Origin: Polyangium sp. y55x31
GTDB taxonomy: Bacteria > Myxococcota_A > Polyangia > Polyangiales > Polyangiaceae
Direction: 5' to 3'
Length of the DNA: 64,000 bases
NCBI RefSeq assembly: GCF_029946505.1
Contig: NZ_JARZHG010000001.1
Coordinates: 434,001 to 498,000, forward strand
Every line of letters begins with the position of its first letter. Positions within the stretch are counted from its first letter, which is position 1. Below, piece by piece: positions 44,162 to 53,451 of this stretch. The notes beneath the pieces are model-generated. The model did no database searches, had not been told where the DNA came from, and worked only from the letters and a program-made list of their open reading frames with translations. Made by a program: the position numbers and the translations under genes.

Positions 44162-46681
44162 TCAAGCCGGCGGCTTGCAGAACACGCCGACGATCGTCCC
44201 GAGGTTGTTCCCGGGTTTGCATTCGGCGTACGCGCCGTCGTCGTTCGGAATGACGGTCACGTCCACTTTTTCGGCTTCAATCGTGGGCGGCATGCCCCAG
44301 TTGCAGGAGACGAGCCGGCACTCGCCGGGCGGCAGGACCTCGGTGGTCTTCGCCTCGCAGACCTTCGCCTGCCCGACGTAGAAGCCGACGGAGAGCCCCG
44401 CGCCGACGGGATCCGCGCCGCGGTTGCAGATCGGAGCGCCGATCTCCACGCCCTGACCGCTGCACGCGAATTGCGTGCTCGCGCCCGCCGTGGGATCGCC
44501 CGTGGCCGCGCCGTTCGCGTTGCCCGGCACGTTCTGGCGGAAGTTGTTGAGCTTGGGGTCGTCCCAGTTGTTCGTCCAGGCGCTCGTCTTGGGAATGGTC
44601 CCGTCCTCGTTGACGTGCGTCACGGCATAAGGATGCTGGTTCCAGATCGTCCGCGAGCGGACCCACTTGTCGTTCGCGTCCGAATACACACGAATGCCGG
44701 ACACGCCGTGCGGGTGGCCGGCGCGGCACGTGTTGCCATTGCCAGGCGTGCCCACGGGCGGCGGCGCGCAGCGGAGCCCCTCCTCGATGCAGGCGGCGTC
44801 GTCCTGGGCCGCGCAGCATTGCTTCGTCTCGGAGCAGCGGCAGAACCCGGCATCACAGACCCCGGAGACGCAATCGGCCGCGTTCTGGCAGCGGACGCCC
44901 GGGAACTGCGGATCGACGCCGTTCGCGTCGAGGGTCTGGCACGGGATGCCCGTCCCGTCGGGCGAGCAAGCCTTGTTCGACGGCGTGACGAGATCCGCGC
45001 GGAAATTGCCGTCGACGTCGGCGATGATGGGGTTTTCGTACCAGGTGCACGACGAGCGATACTGGCTGAAGAGGACGTCGCCCGTGTCGCCGTCGTACAC
45101 GCGGACGAAACACTCGTCGCCGTAGACGACCTCGCTCGACCCGTCGGCCTCGAAGTCGAAGACGCTGGAGCCCGTGACGTTCGAAGAGAGATCCTGCGTG
45201 GAGCGAGACCAGAGGACGAACTGGCCCGCCGGGCACGTGCCGCCCGCGTAATCGCAGGGGCCGAGGTTGCATTGCCCACCCGGCCTGGGGGACGGTCCAC
45301 AATCGAGGTCGTAGATCGTGTAATACGCCTGCCCGGCGACCGCGACCTCGGGCAAACCATCCCCGTCGAAATCGCTGATCGTGGGCGGACCGCCGCCCCC
45401 GTTTCCAGGGACGGCCACGGGAATCTGCACCGGCGTGCCGTCGATCGCGTAGATCATCACCAGGTTGTTGCGCACGACGACGATCTCCGGGTTTTTCGCG
45501 GGCACACCCGCGCCCCCGTAGGCGCCGAAATCAGCGATGGCCACGTGCCCCGGCGCCGTGGACGAGACGCCCGGGAAGTAGGGCTCGTTCACCCACGCGC
45601 CGCCCGTCCATTCCCAGATGAAATGCCCGTTCGTGAACTCGACGTTCGGATCCTGATCGAGGTTCGCCACCACGGAAAAGAGGCCCGCGGAGTAACTCGA
45701 ATAGAGCGGCGGAGCGCCCGACGCGAGCGAGCCGTCGGCGCGGAGGACGGCGCCCTCGCGGAGAACCTCGGGCTTGCCGTCGTCGTCGAGGTCGTGAATG
45801 GAAGGCCCGGCCCAGCCCACGGGGCAGCGGTGCTGGTTGAAATCGCAGGGGCCGCCCGGGATGCCGGCCTGGTAAGGCGATTTCCAGAGCAATCCCCAGG
45901 TGCCGGCCTTTTTCGTGAACGCGAGCGTGGAGCCGTCCGCCCCATACGCGACGATTTCGGCCACGCCGTCGCCGTCGAGATCCCCGGACGCGAGCGTGGA
46001 CGAGGAGACGATCCAATCGGGCGTGCCGTCGCCGTCGACATCGGTGCCCCCGAGGTTCGCCTCGAGCGAGCAATCCTTGCCGCTGAGGACGCGGATGACG
46101 CCCTGATCCTCGGTGTAATTGGCGATGACGGTCGGCGTGAACGCCGCGACGATGCTCGGCGAGCCCGCGGCCGCAGGCTTGTTGAAGTTCGTCACGATCG
46201 GCGTGCCCTGCACGTCGACGTGGCCAGGGAACGGATCACCGTCCGGTGCCGCGCTGAACTCGCATTTGACGCGCGGCGAAAACTGGCCGGCGGCAATGAC
46301 GTTGATGCACGTCGGATCGTTCGGCGGCGACGCGCTCTCCCACGGCACGCATTGCTTGAGCATGGGCTCGCAATACGTGTCGTTCTTGCAGTCCGCGTCG
46401 TTCGTGCAGCCCGTCACGGGCACGCAGACGCCGTGCGAGCAGACCTGCGTCGTGGGCTCGCACGTGGGATCACACGTGCCCGGAAAGCCGCCGCCTTGCG
46501 CCGCGCCAACGGTGAACGTGCCGCCGTCGCCGCCCTGCCCGCCCGGTCCCGAGCCGCCCCCGCCCGAGCCGCCCGAACCCGTGACCGTGCCGTCGCCGCA
46601 CCCCTCGGCCAGCGCGGACAGGGCGAGCGCGAAAACGCCCGCCGCAGCGAGCCATCGATTTTGAACCAATCTCCGTCTCAT
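44162..46681 (-). CDS. Large FG-GAP/VCBS-repeat lipoprotein
   Basis: 839 residues; ATG at 46681 has GAGGAGGG five bases upstream. The signal ends at LAEGC, followed by a Gly/Ser linker. Residues ~60-115 are Cys-rich (CDPTCEPTTQVCSHGVCVP), EGF-like. The body has repeated calcium-binding FG-GAP/VCBS units (DVDGDGTPDW, DLDGDGVAEI, DLDDDGKPEV, DFDGDGLPEV) of a beta-propeller. A second Cys-rich insert (CVSGVCDAGFCRCSETKQCC) precedes the C-terminal domain, which resembles CARDB-like sandwiches. It is a cell-surface protein of the type common in myxobacteria; adhesion or carbohydrate recognition is the usual guess. It ends at a bidirectional terminator. Confidence 0.8.
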   Translation of the reverse strand: MRRRLVQNRWLAAAGVFALALSALAEGCGDGTVTGSGGSGGGGSGPGGQGGDGGTFTVGAAQGGGFPGTCDPTCEPTTQVCSHGVCVPVTGCTNDADCKNDTYCEPMLKQCVPWESASPPNDPTCINVIAAGQFSPRVKCEFSAAPDGDPFPGHVDVQGTPIVTNFNKPAAAGSPSIVAAFTPTVIANYTEDQGVIRVLSGKDCSLEANLGGTDVDGDGTPDWIVSSSTLASGDLDGDGVAEIVAYGADGSTLAFTKKAGTWGLLWKSPYQAGIPGGPCDFNQHRCPVGWAGPSIHDLDDDGKPEVLREGAVLRADGSLASGAPPLYSSYSAGLFSVVANLDQDPNVEFTNGHFIWEWTGGAWVNEPYFPGVSSTAPGHVAIADFGAYGGAGVPAKNPEIVVVRNNLVMIYAIDGTPVQIPVAVPGNGGGGPPTISDFDGDGLPEVAVAGQAYYTIYDLDCGPSPRPGGQCNLGPCDYAGGTCPAGQFVLWSRSTQDLSSNVTGSSVFDFEADGSSEVVYGDECFVRVYDGDTGDVLFSQYRSSCTWYENPIIADVDGNFRADLVTPSNKACSPDGTGIPCQTLDANGVDPQFPGVRCQNAADCVSGVCDAGFCRCSETKQCCAAQDDAACIEEGLRCAPPPVGTPGNGNTCRAGHPHGVSGIRVYSDANDKWVRSRTIWNQHPYAVTHVNEDGTIPKTSAWTNNWDDPKLNNFRQNVPGNANGAATGDPTAGASTQFACSGQGVEIGAPICNRGADPVGAGLSVGFYVGQAKVCEAKTTEVLPPGECRLVSCNWGMPPTIEAEKVDVTVIPNDDGAYAECKPGNNLGTIVGVFCKPPA

Positions 46682-46731
46682 TCTTACCCTCCTCGGGCGA
46701 TTCGTAGGAGGGAGACATTACCGGAATTGGC

Positions 46732-49700
46732 TCAGTAATAATACACCTGCACCACGTGCAGCGCGACGAGCACGGGCAGCGGCCAGAACACCACGAGGTG
46801 CGCGCGCGACGAGAGGAGCCGCCGATCACGCGCCTTCACCGCGCCCCATCGATTCGAGATCGCCGTCACCACGCCCGCGATCGCGCCGAGCACGCACACC
46901 GCGAGGAAATCAATCGACAGCCAGAGATTGAGGTGATGGCCGAGCCGGAGGCCCGTGTGCACCACGAGCGCGAAGAGCGTCGAGGCGCCGATGATGCCGT
47001 GAATCGCCCGGAACATGGGCACGTCGAGCCACGTGAATCGCTTCCAGCGCTTGCGCAGCGAGAGCACGAGGCTCACGACGCAGAGGCCGAGCAGCACGTA
47101 GCCGGAGATCTGCTTCAGCGTGTCGTCCGTGAAGAGGCGCGCAGGGCCGAGCCGGCCCGCAATCGTCGCCGGCACCGGCATCGGTCGCGACGCGACCGCC
47201 ACGGCCGACAAGAGGAACGCGCCAATCGACGCCACGAGCAGCGGCCTTATCCCCGACTCGGGCGGCACCGCCTCCTTGCGCGGCGCGACCGACGTGGTCG
47301 CCGCGCCCTTCTGCTGCTGGTCGGGCGGCAACATGCCGACGCGCTTGGGCGGCACCCAGCTCCGCCGCGATTGCACGTACCCGTAGTCGTAGACGCCCTC
47401 GTCGAGCGCCTTGAACGCGGCCTCCGCCTCCTCGGCGTATTCGTCCTCCGCGTCGTCCTCGACCTCGTCGTTGATCGCGGGATCCTCGAAGAACGACGGC
47501 AAAGGCGGCAGCGGCGTGATCTGCAGATCCTCGACCGCGCGCGCCGGCTCTTCGAGCAGCGCAGGCGAACGATCGGATGAGAGGCCGACCTCGGCCTCGT
47601 CCTCGGGCAACGCAGGCGGCGCGAGCGCGCGGATCGCCGCTTCGAGGCCCTCGGTGACCGAAGGCGTGGGCGGACGCGAGGACACCCGCGGCTTGAGGCC
47701 CGGCGGGCGAGAGGACGGCACGCGCCGGCTGCTCGGCGCGCCGCTGTCGAGGGTCTCGCGCAGCGCGGGCTCGGGCGCGAACGCGGCCGCAGCCTCGGCG
47801 CCGAAATCGGCGAGCCCGGGCGGGATCTCCATGAGCGGCAACGTCTTGCGACGCGCGCGTCCGCCCGTCGACGGCGGCCCGTTGCCCGGCATGACGATGT
47901 TCATGACGGTCGACGAGCGCGGCATCGCGCCCGGGTACGTCGGCCTGCGCTGCGAGACCGGCGCGGGCGTCATCGTGCGGCGCGACGTCGGCGGCCGATC
48001 CTTGCGCAGCGCCGGACGCTCGCCCATGCGCACGGAGGCCGCGGGCACGGCGACGGGGAGCGCGCCGTTCTCGTCCACGCCGAGCAGCTCCGCGATGAGC
48101 GGCTTGCACGAGCCGCAGACCGTGCCCGCGCCCGTCTTGCTGCAGAGCGCCTCGACGGTTCCGCAGCCCTCGACGATCGCCAGGCTGAGCGCGCCGCGCG
48201 TGACGCGCATGCAGCCGCAGACGACGGCTTCGTCGGCCCACTCGGTGACCTTCTTCGACTCCTCCTTCGCGAAGAGGTTGCCCGTCGAGCGGAAGCGCCG
48301 CATGTCGAAGAACGACATCGGCACGGGCGAGGTCAGCGCGTCGCGGATGCGATCGAGGTTCTCCCAGTCGCCCACGGTGACCGCGCCGATGAGCTTTCCC
48401 TGGCGCGTGACGAGCTTGCGGTAGACGCCGCCGGTCGTGTAGCGCAGCGCCGACGAGAGCGGCTTCGTGTCGCCGTCGTACTCGCCGAGCGCGGCGACCG
48501 TGACGCCGAGGAGCTTCAGCTTCGCGGACTGATCGGCGCCCTTGAACTCCGCGTTCTCGCCGAGCAAGTTCGCCACCAGCACGGTGACCATCTGGTAGCC
48601 GGGCGCGACGAGGCCGTACGTGATGCCGTTGTGGGCGGCGCACTCGCCGATCGCGAAGACCTGCTCGTCCGAGGTCTGCAGCCGATCGTCGACGAGGATG
48701 CCGCCGTTCGGCGCGCACGTGATGCCCGCGGCCTTCGCGAGCTCGCCACGCGGGCGGATGCCCGTGGACACGATGATCATGTCGACGGCGAGGATCTTCC
48801 CGTCGTCGAACACCATCACGAGCCGCTCGGTCTCGTCCTCGAGCGTCTCCTCGGGCTCCTCGTCCTCGACGACCGCTTCTTTCGGCTCCTCGAGCTCCGA
48901 CGGATCGTCGTCGACGTCGCCGCGCGGCGGGGCGAAGCGGTACGGGCCCGCGGAGCCGGGGGCGAGCTCGCCGGGCGTGAGCGCCATGAGCGACTGCCGC
49001 GCCTGCTTCTTCGCCTGCTTCTCCGCCTCCTTCGCGAGCCGCTCGGCCTCCTGCTCGGCCTTCTTCTTCGCGGCGAGGTGCTCCTTCATGGAGAGCACGC
49101 TCTTGATCTTCTTGCCGACCTGGACCTTGACGCCGAGCTCCTCGATCTTCTCCTTCAGCACCCCGGCGCCCTGCGCGTCGAGCTGCCGCGGCATGAGGCC
49201 CGGCGCGACCTCGATGACCTGGACCTCGATCGGATGCAGCCTCCGGCCAAGGTCGTAGATCGCCTTCGCCGCCTCGAGGCCGAGCAAGCCGCCGCCGATC
49301 ACGGCGACGCGCAGCGATCCCTCGACGTGCGCCTCGATGTTGTAGACGTCGTCGAAGGTCCGGTAGACGAAGACCCCCCTGCGCAGCCGCGTCGTGCCGT
49401 CCTCGTTCTTGACGTGCATGCCCTCGATGGGCGGCACGAACGGCTCGGAGCCCGTGGCGAAGACGAGGCGGTTGTAGGGGACGCGGCGGCCCGAGTAGGA
49501 CTCGACGAAGCTGTGGTCGCGATCGACGCGGACGATCGGATCGTCGAGGTAGAGATCGATGCCGTGCGACTCGTACCAGTCCTCTTCCGCGAGGATCAGG
49601 CTCTCGCCGTCACGACCGCCGAAGATGTCCGTCAGGTGGACGCGGTCGTAGGCGGGGAAGCGCTCCTCGCCGAAGACCACGATGCGGATCGACTGGTTGA

Positions 49701-49854
49701 CGCCGTTCTCGACGAGCTTCTGGCAGAGCCGGTAGCTCACCATCCCGTTGCCGACGATGACCAGCGTTTGCCGATCGTCGTCGACAAGAGGCTCGTCGGC
49801 GTCGGGGAACCCCCCTGCCTTGCCGTCGTATGTGCCCCCCAATCCGGACGTCAC
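46732..49854 (-). CDS. NAD(P)H oxidoreductase fused to [2Fe-2S] BFD-like and two-haem membrane domains
   Basis: 1040 residues. Residues ~30-540 are a NirB-like FAD/NAD(P)H oxidoreductase (LVIVGNGMVSYRLCQKL, VAVIGGGLLGLEAAKA, QVFAIGECAAHNG), interrupted by a charged coil insert (~255-345). A BFD-like [2Fe-2S] domain follows (CGC ~546, CGSC ~580, with TVEALCSKTGAGTVCGSC). A disordered Pro/Glu linker runs to ~865. The end is a membrane domain with HGIIGASTLFALVVH and HLVVFWPLPVLVALH, each a His-x13-His helix typical of bis-His b-haem pairs. It looks like a cytoplasm-to-membrane electron chain. No nitrite reductase sirohaem domain is present. The start is GTG at 49854; no clear ribosome site, but the Rossmann motif begins soon after. 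Confidence 0.8.
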   Translation of the reverse strand: MTSGLGGTYDGKAGGFPDADEPLVDDDRQTLVIVGNGMVSYRLCQKLVENGVNQSIRIVVFGEERFPAYDRVHLTDIFGGRDGESLILAEEDWYESHGIDLYLDDPIVRVDRDHSFVESYSGRRVPYNRLVFATGSEPFVPPIEGMHVKNEDGTTRLRRGVFVYRTFDDVYNIEAHVEGSLRVAVIGGGLLGLEAAKAIYDLGRRLHPIEVQVIEVAPGLMPRQLDAQGAGVLKEKIEELGVKVQVGKKIKSVLSMKEHLAAKKKAEQEAERLAKEAEKQAKKQARQSLMALTPGELAPGSAGPYRFAPPRGDVDDDPSELEEPKEAVVEDEEPEETLEDETERLVMVFDDGKILAVDMIIVSTGIRPRGELAKAAGITCAPNGGILVDDRLQTSDEQVFAIGECAAHNGITYGLVAPGYQMVTVLVANLLGENAEFKGADQSAKLKLLGVTVAALGEYDGDTKPLSSALRYTTGGVYRKLVTRQGKLIGAVTVGDWENLDRIRDALTSPVPMSFFDMRRFRSTGNLFAKEESKKVTEWADEAVVCGCMRVTRGALSLAIVEGCGTVEALCSKTGAGTVCGSCKPLIAELLGVDENGALPVAVPAASVRMGERPALRKDRPPTSRRTMTPAPVSQRRPTYPGAMPRSSTVMNIVMPGNGPPSTGGRARRKTLPLMEIPPGLADFGAEAAAAFAPEPALRETLDSGAPSSRRVPSSRPPGLKPRVSSRPPTPSVTEGLEAAIRALAPPALPEDEAEVGLSSDRSPALLEEPARAVEDLQITPLPPLPSFFEDPAINDEVEDDAEDEYAEEAEAAFKALDEGVYDYGYVQSRRSWVPPKRVGMLPPDQQQKGAATTSVAPRKEAVPPESGIRPLLVASIGAFLLSAVAVASRPMPVPATIAGRLGPARLFTDDTLKQISGYVLLGLCVVSLVLSLRKRWKRFTWLDVPMFRAIHGIIGASTLFALVVHTGLRLGHHLNLWLSIDFLAVCVLGAIAGVVTAISNRWGAVKARDRRLLSSRAHLVVFWPLPVLVALHVVQVYYY

Positions 49855-49999
49855 CGGCCTCGGTTCTACACCAGCAGCGGGGCGGCGGGCACCTTCTCGA
49901 CGGCTCCGTCGGGACGGGCCGCAAAAATCGAACGGTCTGGGTCACGCACCCCACGTGTCCGACGAACCGTCACCGCCGCTTCGCGCCTCGCCCGCGCGC

Positions 50000-50887
50000 T
50001 CAGGAGCACCAGCGTGTCACGCGCTTGACGAGATCGGGCATCCCGAGCGACTCGCAGAACGCCCGGAGCTCCGGCCTCGCCCCCCGGTACGCGAGGTCCT
50101 CGAAGCTCTCGATCAGAGGGACGTCGGTCCGGAGCGTGGCGAGCTGCTTGAAGAGGCGCGCCTCGTCGGTCTGGGCGGCGAGGGTCTGGGCGAGCTTGTC
50201 CGCGCCCCGCACCTTGATGCCCCACGCCGAGGCCTCACGCGGGATGCGCTCGATCGTGCCGAACGCGGAGAGCACCGCGGCGGCCGACTTCTCGCCCCAG
50301 CCTGGCAATCCGGGATATCCATCCGCCGAATCGCCCACGAGGGCCAAGAAATCCGGGATGGAGGCGGGTTTGACCCCGAATTTCCGGGTGACCCCGTCCT
50401 CGTCGAGGACGGCGTTGTCGTTTTTCCGGTCCAGCATCACGACGCGGGTGCCGTCGACGCACTGCGCGAGATCCTTGTCGACCGAGGCAATCAGGACCTG
50501 CCCCGCCTCCTCCGAGAAACGGGCCGCGCCTGCGGCGATCGCGTCGTCGGCCTCGAATTCGACCATCGGCCAGACGACGAGCCCGAGCGCGCGCATGGCG
50601 TCCTCGGCCAGGAGGAACTGCGAGGTGAGCTCCTCGGCCAGGCCGTCGCCCGTCTTGTATCCGGCGTAAAGGTCGTTGCGGAACGACCGGACGACGTGAT
50701 CCGTGGCGCAGGCGATATGCGTCGCCTCCCGCGTGAGGACCATGAGCGTCGAGAGCAGGCCGCGGACGGCGCCGACCTCGCGGCCGTCGGGCGCTTTGCG
50801 GGACGGCTGCGCGAAGTAGGCGCGGAAGAGCTCGTAGGTCGCGTCCACGAGGTGGAGGCGCGGGCGGGCGGGATCGGCTGTTCGCAT
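50000..50887 (-). CDS. Stand-alone 5'-3' exonuclease (flap-endonuclease family)
   Basis: 295 residues covering only the 5'-3' exonuclease module of DNA polymerase I. Conserved parts: LHLVDATYELFRAYF at the N-terminus, EFEADDAIA, ASVDKDLAQCV, LVGDSADGYPGLPGWGEKSA, which is the helix-hairpin-helix region with active-site acids. It should remove flaps or primers, as do Xni/ExoIX-type proteins. ATG at 50887. It is transcribed opposite to the kinase gene that starts at 51079, with 191 bases between for both promoters. Confidence 0.88.
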   Translation of the reverse strand: MRTADPARPRLHLVDATYELFRAYFAQPSRKAPDGREVGAVRGLLSTLMVLTREATHIACATDHVVRSFRNDLYAGYKTGDGLAEELTSQFLLAEDAMRALGLVVWPMVEFEADDAIAAGAARFSEEAGQVLIASVDKDLAQCVDGTRVVMLDRKNDNAVLDEDGVTRKFGVKPASIPDFLALVGDSADGYPGLPGWGEKSAAAVLSAFGTIERIPREASAWGIKVRGADKLAQTLAAQTDEARLFKQLATLRTDVPLIESFEDLAYRGARPELRAFCESLGMPDLVKRVTRWCS

Positions 50888-51078
50888 GTCGGAAATGGGA
50901 ATGCGGGGGGTGGAGGACGAACGGCGCGTATCCTACGGCGCCGAACGTGGCCTGGAAAGGTCGCGGCGTTGCGTCCGTCAGGCGCGCCCTGAATCTCGGA
51001 TACGTGCATTCCGCAGCGCCACTTTGATCCCCCTCGCCTGCGCATCGGCCTTTCCCTGGCCCTCGGGCTCGTGCGTAG

Positions 51079-53445
51079 ATGCTCCGGCGGGGGCGTGGAC
51101 GAATGGGTTCGATCGAGGCACGGCAGCCGGTCCGGAGCCACGGACGAAGGCTCGCCGGGCTTGGCGTGGGCTTCGTGCTCGTGGCCCTCCTTCTCGTCCT
51201 CCGGCTCGGCTTCGAAGAGCACCTCGGAGGCCGCGTGCTGCTCGTCGAGCTCGTCGTGGTCGCCGTGTTCGTCCTGGCGATCCACGAGACGTTCCGGCGC
51301 GCCCTCGCCCGCGCGGAAGATCGGAACGCCGAGCTCGAACGCCGCGTCGAGGAGCGGTCGCGCGCGCTCGAGCTGATCGGCGGCGCGCGCACGGCCGAGA
51401 TCGAGTCGCTCCTCGCCCACGTGCCCTTCGCCTTCGCGTTCTTCGACCGCGCGCACCGTTACCTCCTCGTCAACGCGGCGCTCGCGCGTATGAATGGTTT
51501 GTCCACGAACGAACATCACGGCCGCACGATCCACGAGGTCGTCCCGGAGTTCGTCCCGCTGGTGGAGCCTCTCCTCCGCAAGGTCTTCGAGACCGGCGAG
51601 GGCCTCGCGGGCTTCGAGGTCACGGCCGCGGGCAAGGATCGCCCCGAGGAGCCGCGCGATTGGCGCCTCCATCTGTTTCCCGTGTTCGGGCCGGACGGCG
51701 CCGTCGCCTCGGTCGGCGCCCTGATCGTGGACATCACCGAGCGCAAGCGCGCCGATCGGATGGAGCTCGCGGTCCGCGAGGCCCGCGCGCGCGCCGAACA
51801 GAGCCTGTCGAAGCTCGAAGCGATCCTCGGGAGCATGGCCGAGGCGGTCATCGTGAGCGACGCGGAGGGCAACTTCGTCTCCCTGAACCCTTCCGCGCGA
51901 AACACCTCCGGCAGCGGGGTCCGTGAGAATGGGGAGCCCCTGTCCACGATCGTCGGCATGCACCTGCGCGACTTCGCCGGCACGCTCGTGCTCTCGACGC
52001 TCGACGGGCGCGAGCTGCCCCTCGAAGAGTGGCCCATCTCGAGGGCGATCCGAGGCGAGGTGTTCAACGATCTCGACCTGCGCATGCGCCGCCCGACGGG
52101 CGAGGTGCTCGTCGCCCGTTACGCAGGCCGGGCCGTGCGCGACGCGGAAGGAAAGGTGGAGCTCGGCGTCGTGACGATGCGCGACGTGACGCGTGAGCTC
52201 TGCGCGATGGAAGAGCGTGAGGCGCTGCTCGCGAGCGAGCGCGCGGCCCGCGAAGAAGCCCAGCGCGCGAGCCGGCTCAAGGACGAGTTCTTGGCGACGG
52301 TCTCGCACGAGCTCCGCACGCCGCTCACGGCCATCGCGGGCTGGTCCCACATGCTGCAGAAGCCCGGCCTTGCGCCCGCGACGGTCCCGCGGGGCCTCGA
52401 AGTGATCGACCGCAACGCGCGCCTGCTCACGCAGCTCATCTCGGATCTGCTCGACGTGGGCCGCATCGTGAGCGGCAAGCTCAAGCTCGACGTGTCGTCC
52501 GTGGACGTCGAGGCCGTGATCGACGCCGCGCTCGAATCGGTGCGCCACGCGGCGGACGCGAAGGGCATCGAGCTGTCGCGTCGCGAAGGCGCGCGCGGAA
52601 AGGCGATCCTCGGCGATCCCGCGCGCATCCAGCAGATCGCGTGGAACCTCCTGTCGAACGCGATCAAGTTCACCTCGCGCGGCGGGGTCGTCGAGGTCTC
52701 GTGCACGAGCCACGACACACGCGTGGAGATCGCGGTGAAGGACACGGGGCAAGGGATCACCCCGGAGTTTTTGCCGCACGTCTTCGAGCGTTTCCGCCAG
52801 GCCGACGCCTCGGCGGCGCGCATGCACGGGGGCCTCGGCCTCGGGCTCGCCATCGTCCGGCACCTCGCGGAGCTACACGGCGGGCGCGTGCGCGCCGAGA
52901 GCGAAGGGCCGGGCAAAGGAGCGCGCTTCGTGGTGGAGCTGCCCGTCGCGCCCGTCCCGGACGAGGCTCTCTCGAACACGCCGCACGCGCAGCCCCGAAG
53001 CACCGAAGGCGCACGGATCTCCCTCGCGAACGGGCACGATCTCTCGGGCGCGCGTGTGCTCGTGGTCGACGACGAGCCCGACACGCGCGACGTCGTGCAA
53101 CGCATCCTCGAAGAACACGGCGCCGAGGTCGTCGCGGCGGCGAGCGCGGAAGAAGCGCTCGGGCTCGTCGAGGCGCGATCCATCGACGTGCTCGTGAGCG
53201 ACCTCGGCATGCCGGGCATGGACGGGTTCGCGTTGATCCGCGAGCTCCGGAGCGCCCGAAGGCTCGATCCTTCGCGCTTGCCCGCCGTCGCGCTCACCGC
53301 GTTCGTGCGCACCGAGGACCGACGCCGCGCGCTCGCCTCGGGCTACCAGGCGCACATCGAGAAGCCGATCGAGCCGATGGAGCTCGTCGCCGCCGTCGGC
53401 GCCCTCCGCCGCAGAGGCGCCTCCCGCGAAACGAGCGGCGCCTGA
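51079..53445 (+). CDS. Membrane hybrid histidine kinase: 2TM-PAS-PAS-HisKA-HATPase-REC
   Basis: 788 residues. Two membrane helices near 27-48 and 55-72 (VGFVLVALLLVLRLG, LVVVAVFVLAI) bound a short outer loop. A coiled coil leads to PAS 1 (LLAHVPFAFAFFDRAHRYLLV) and PAS 2 (ILGSMAEAVIVSDAEGNFVS). HisKA has [14 protein letters not shown], the HATPase has LLSNAIKFTSRGG, DTGQGI and GGLGLGLAI, and the C-terminal receiver has VDDEPD, LVSDLGMPGMDG and KPIEP. ATG at 51103 is an alternative start that would remove a basic leader. Signal unknown. It is divergent from the exonuclease gene. Confidence 0.92.
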   Translation: MLRRGRGRMGSIEARQPVRSHGRRLAGLGVGFVLVALLLVLRLGFEEHLGGRVLLVELVVVAVFVLAIHETFRRALARAEDRNAELERRVEERSRALELIGGARTAEIESLLAHVPFAFAFFDRAHRYLLVNAALARMNGLSTNEHHGRTIHEVVPEFVPLVEPLLRKVFETGEGLAGFEVTAAGKDRPEEPRDWRLHLFPVFGPDGAVASVGALIVDITERKRADRMELAVREARARAEQSLSKLEAILGSMAEAVIVSDAEGNFVSLNPSARNTSGSGVRENGEPLSTIVGMHLRDFAGTLVLSTLDGRELPLEEWPISRAIRGEVFNDLDLRMRRPTGEVLVARYAGRAVRDAEGKVELGVVTMRDVTRELCAMEEREALLASERAAREEAQRASRLKDEFLATVSHELRTPLTAIAGWSHMLQKPGLAPATVPRGLEVIDRNARLLTQLISDLLDVGRIVSGKLKLDVSSVDVEAVIDAALESVRHAADAKGIELSRREGARGKAILGDPARIQQIAWNLLSNAIKFTSRGGVVEVSCTSHDTRVEIAVKDTGQGITPEFLPHVFERFRQADASAARMHGGLGLGLAIVRHLAELHGGRVRAESEGPGKGARFVVELPVAPVPDEALSNTPHAQPRSTEGARISLANGHDLSGARVLVVDDEPDTRDVVQRILEEHGAEVVAAASAEEALGLVEARSIDVLVSDLGMPGMDGFALIRELRSARRLDPSRLPAVALTAFVRTEDRRRALASGYQAHIEKPIEPMELVAAVGALRRRGASRETSGA

Positions 53446-53451
53446 CGAGGC

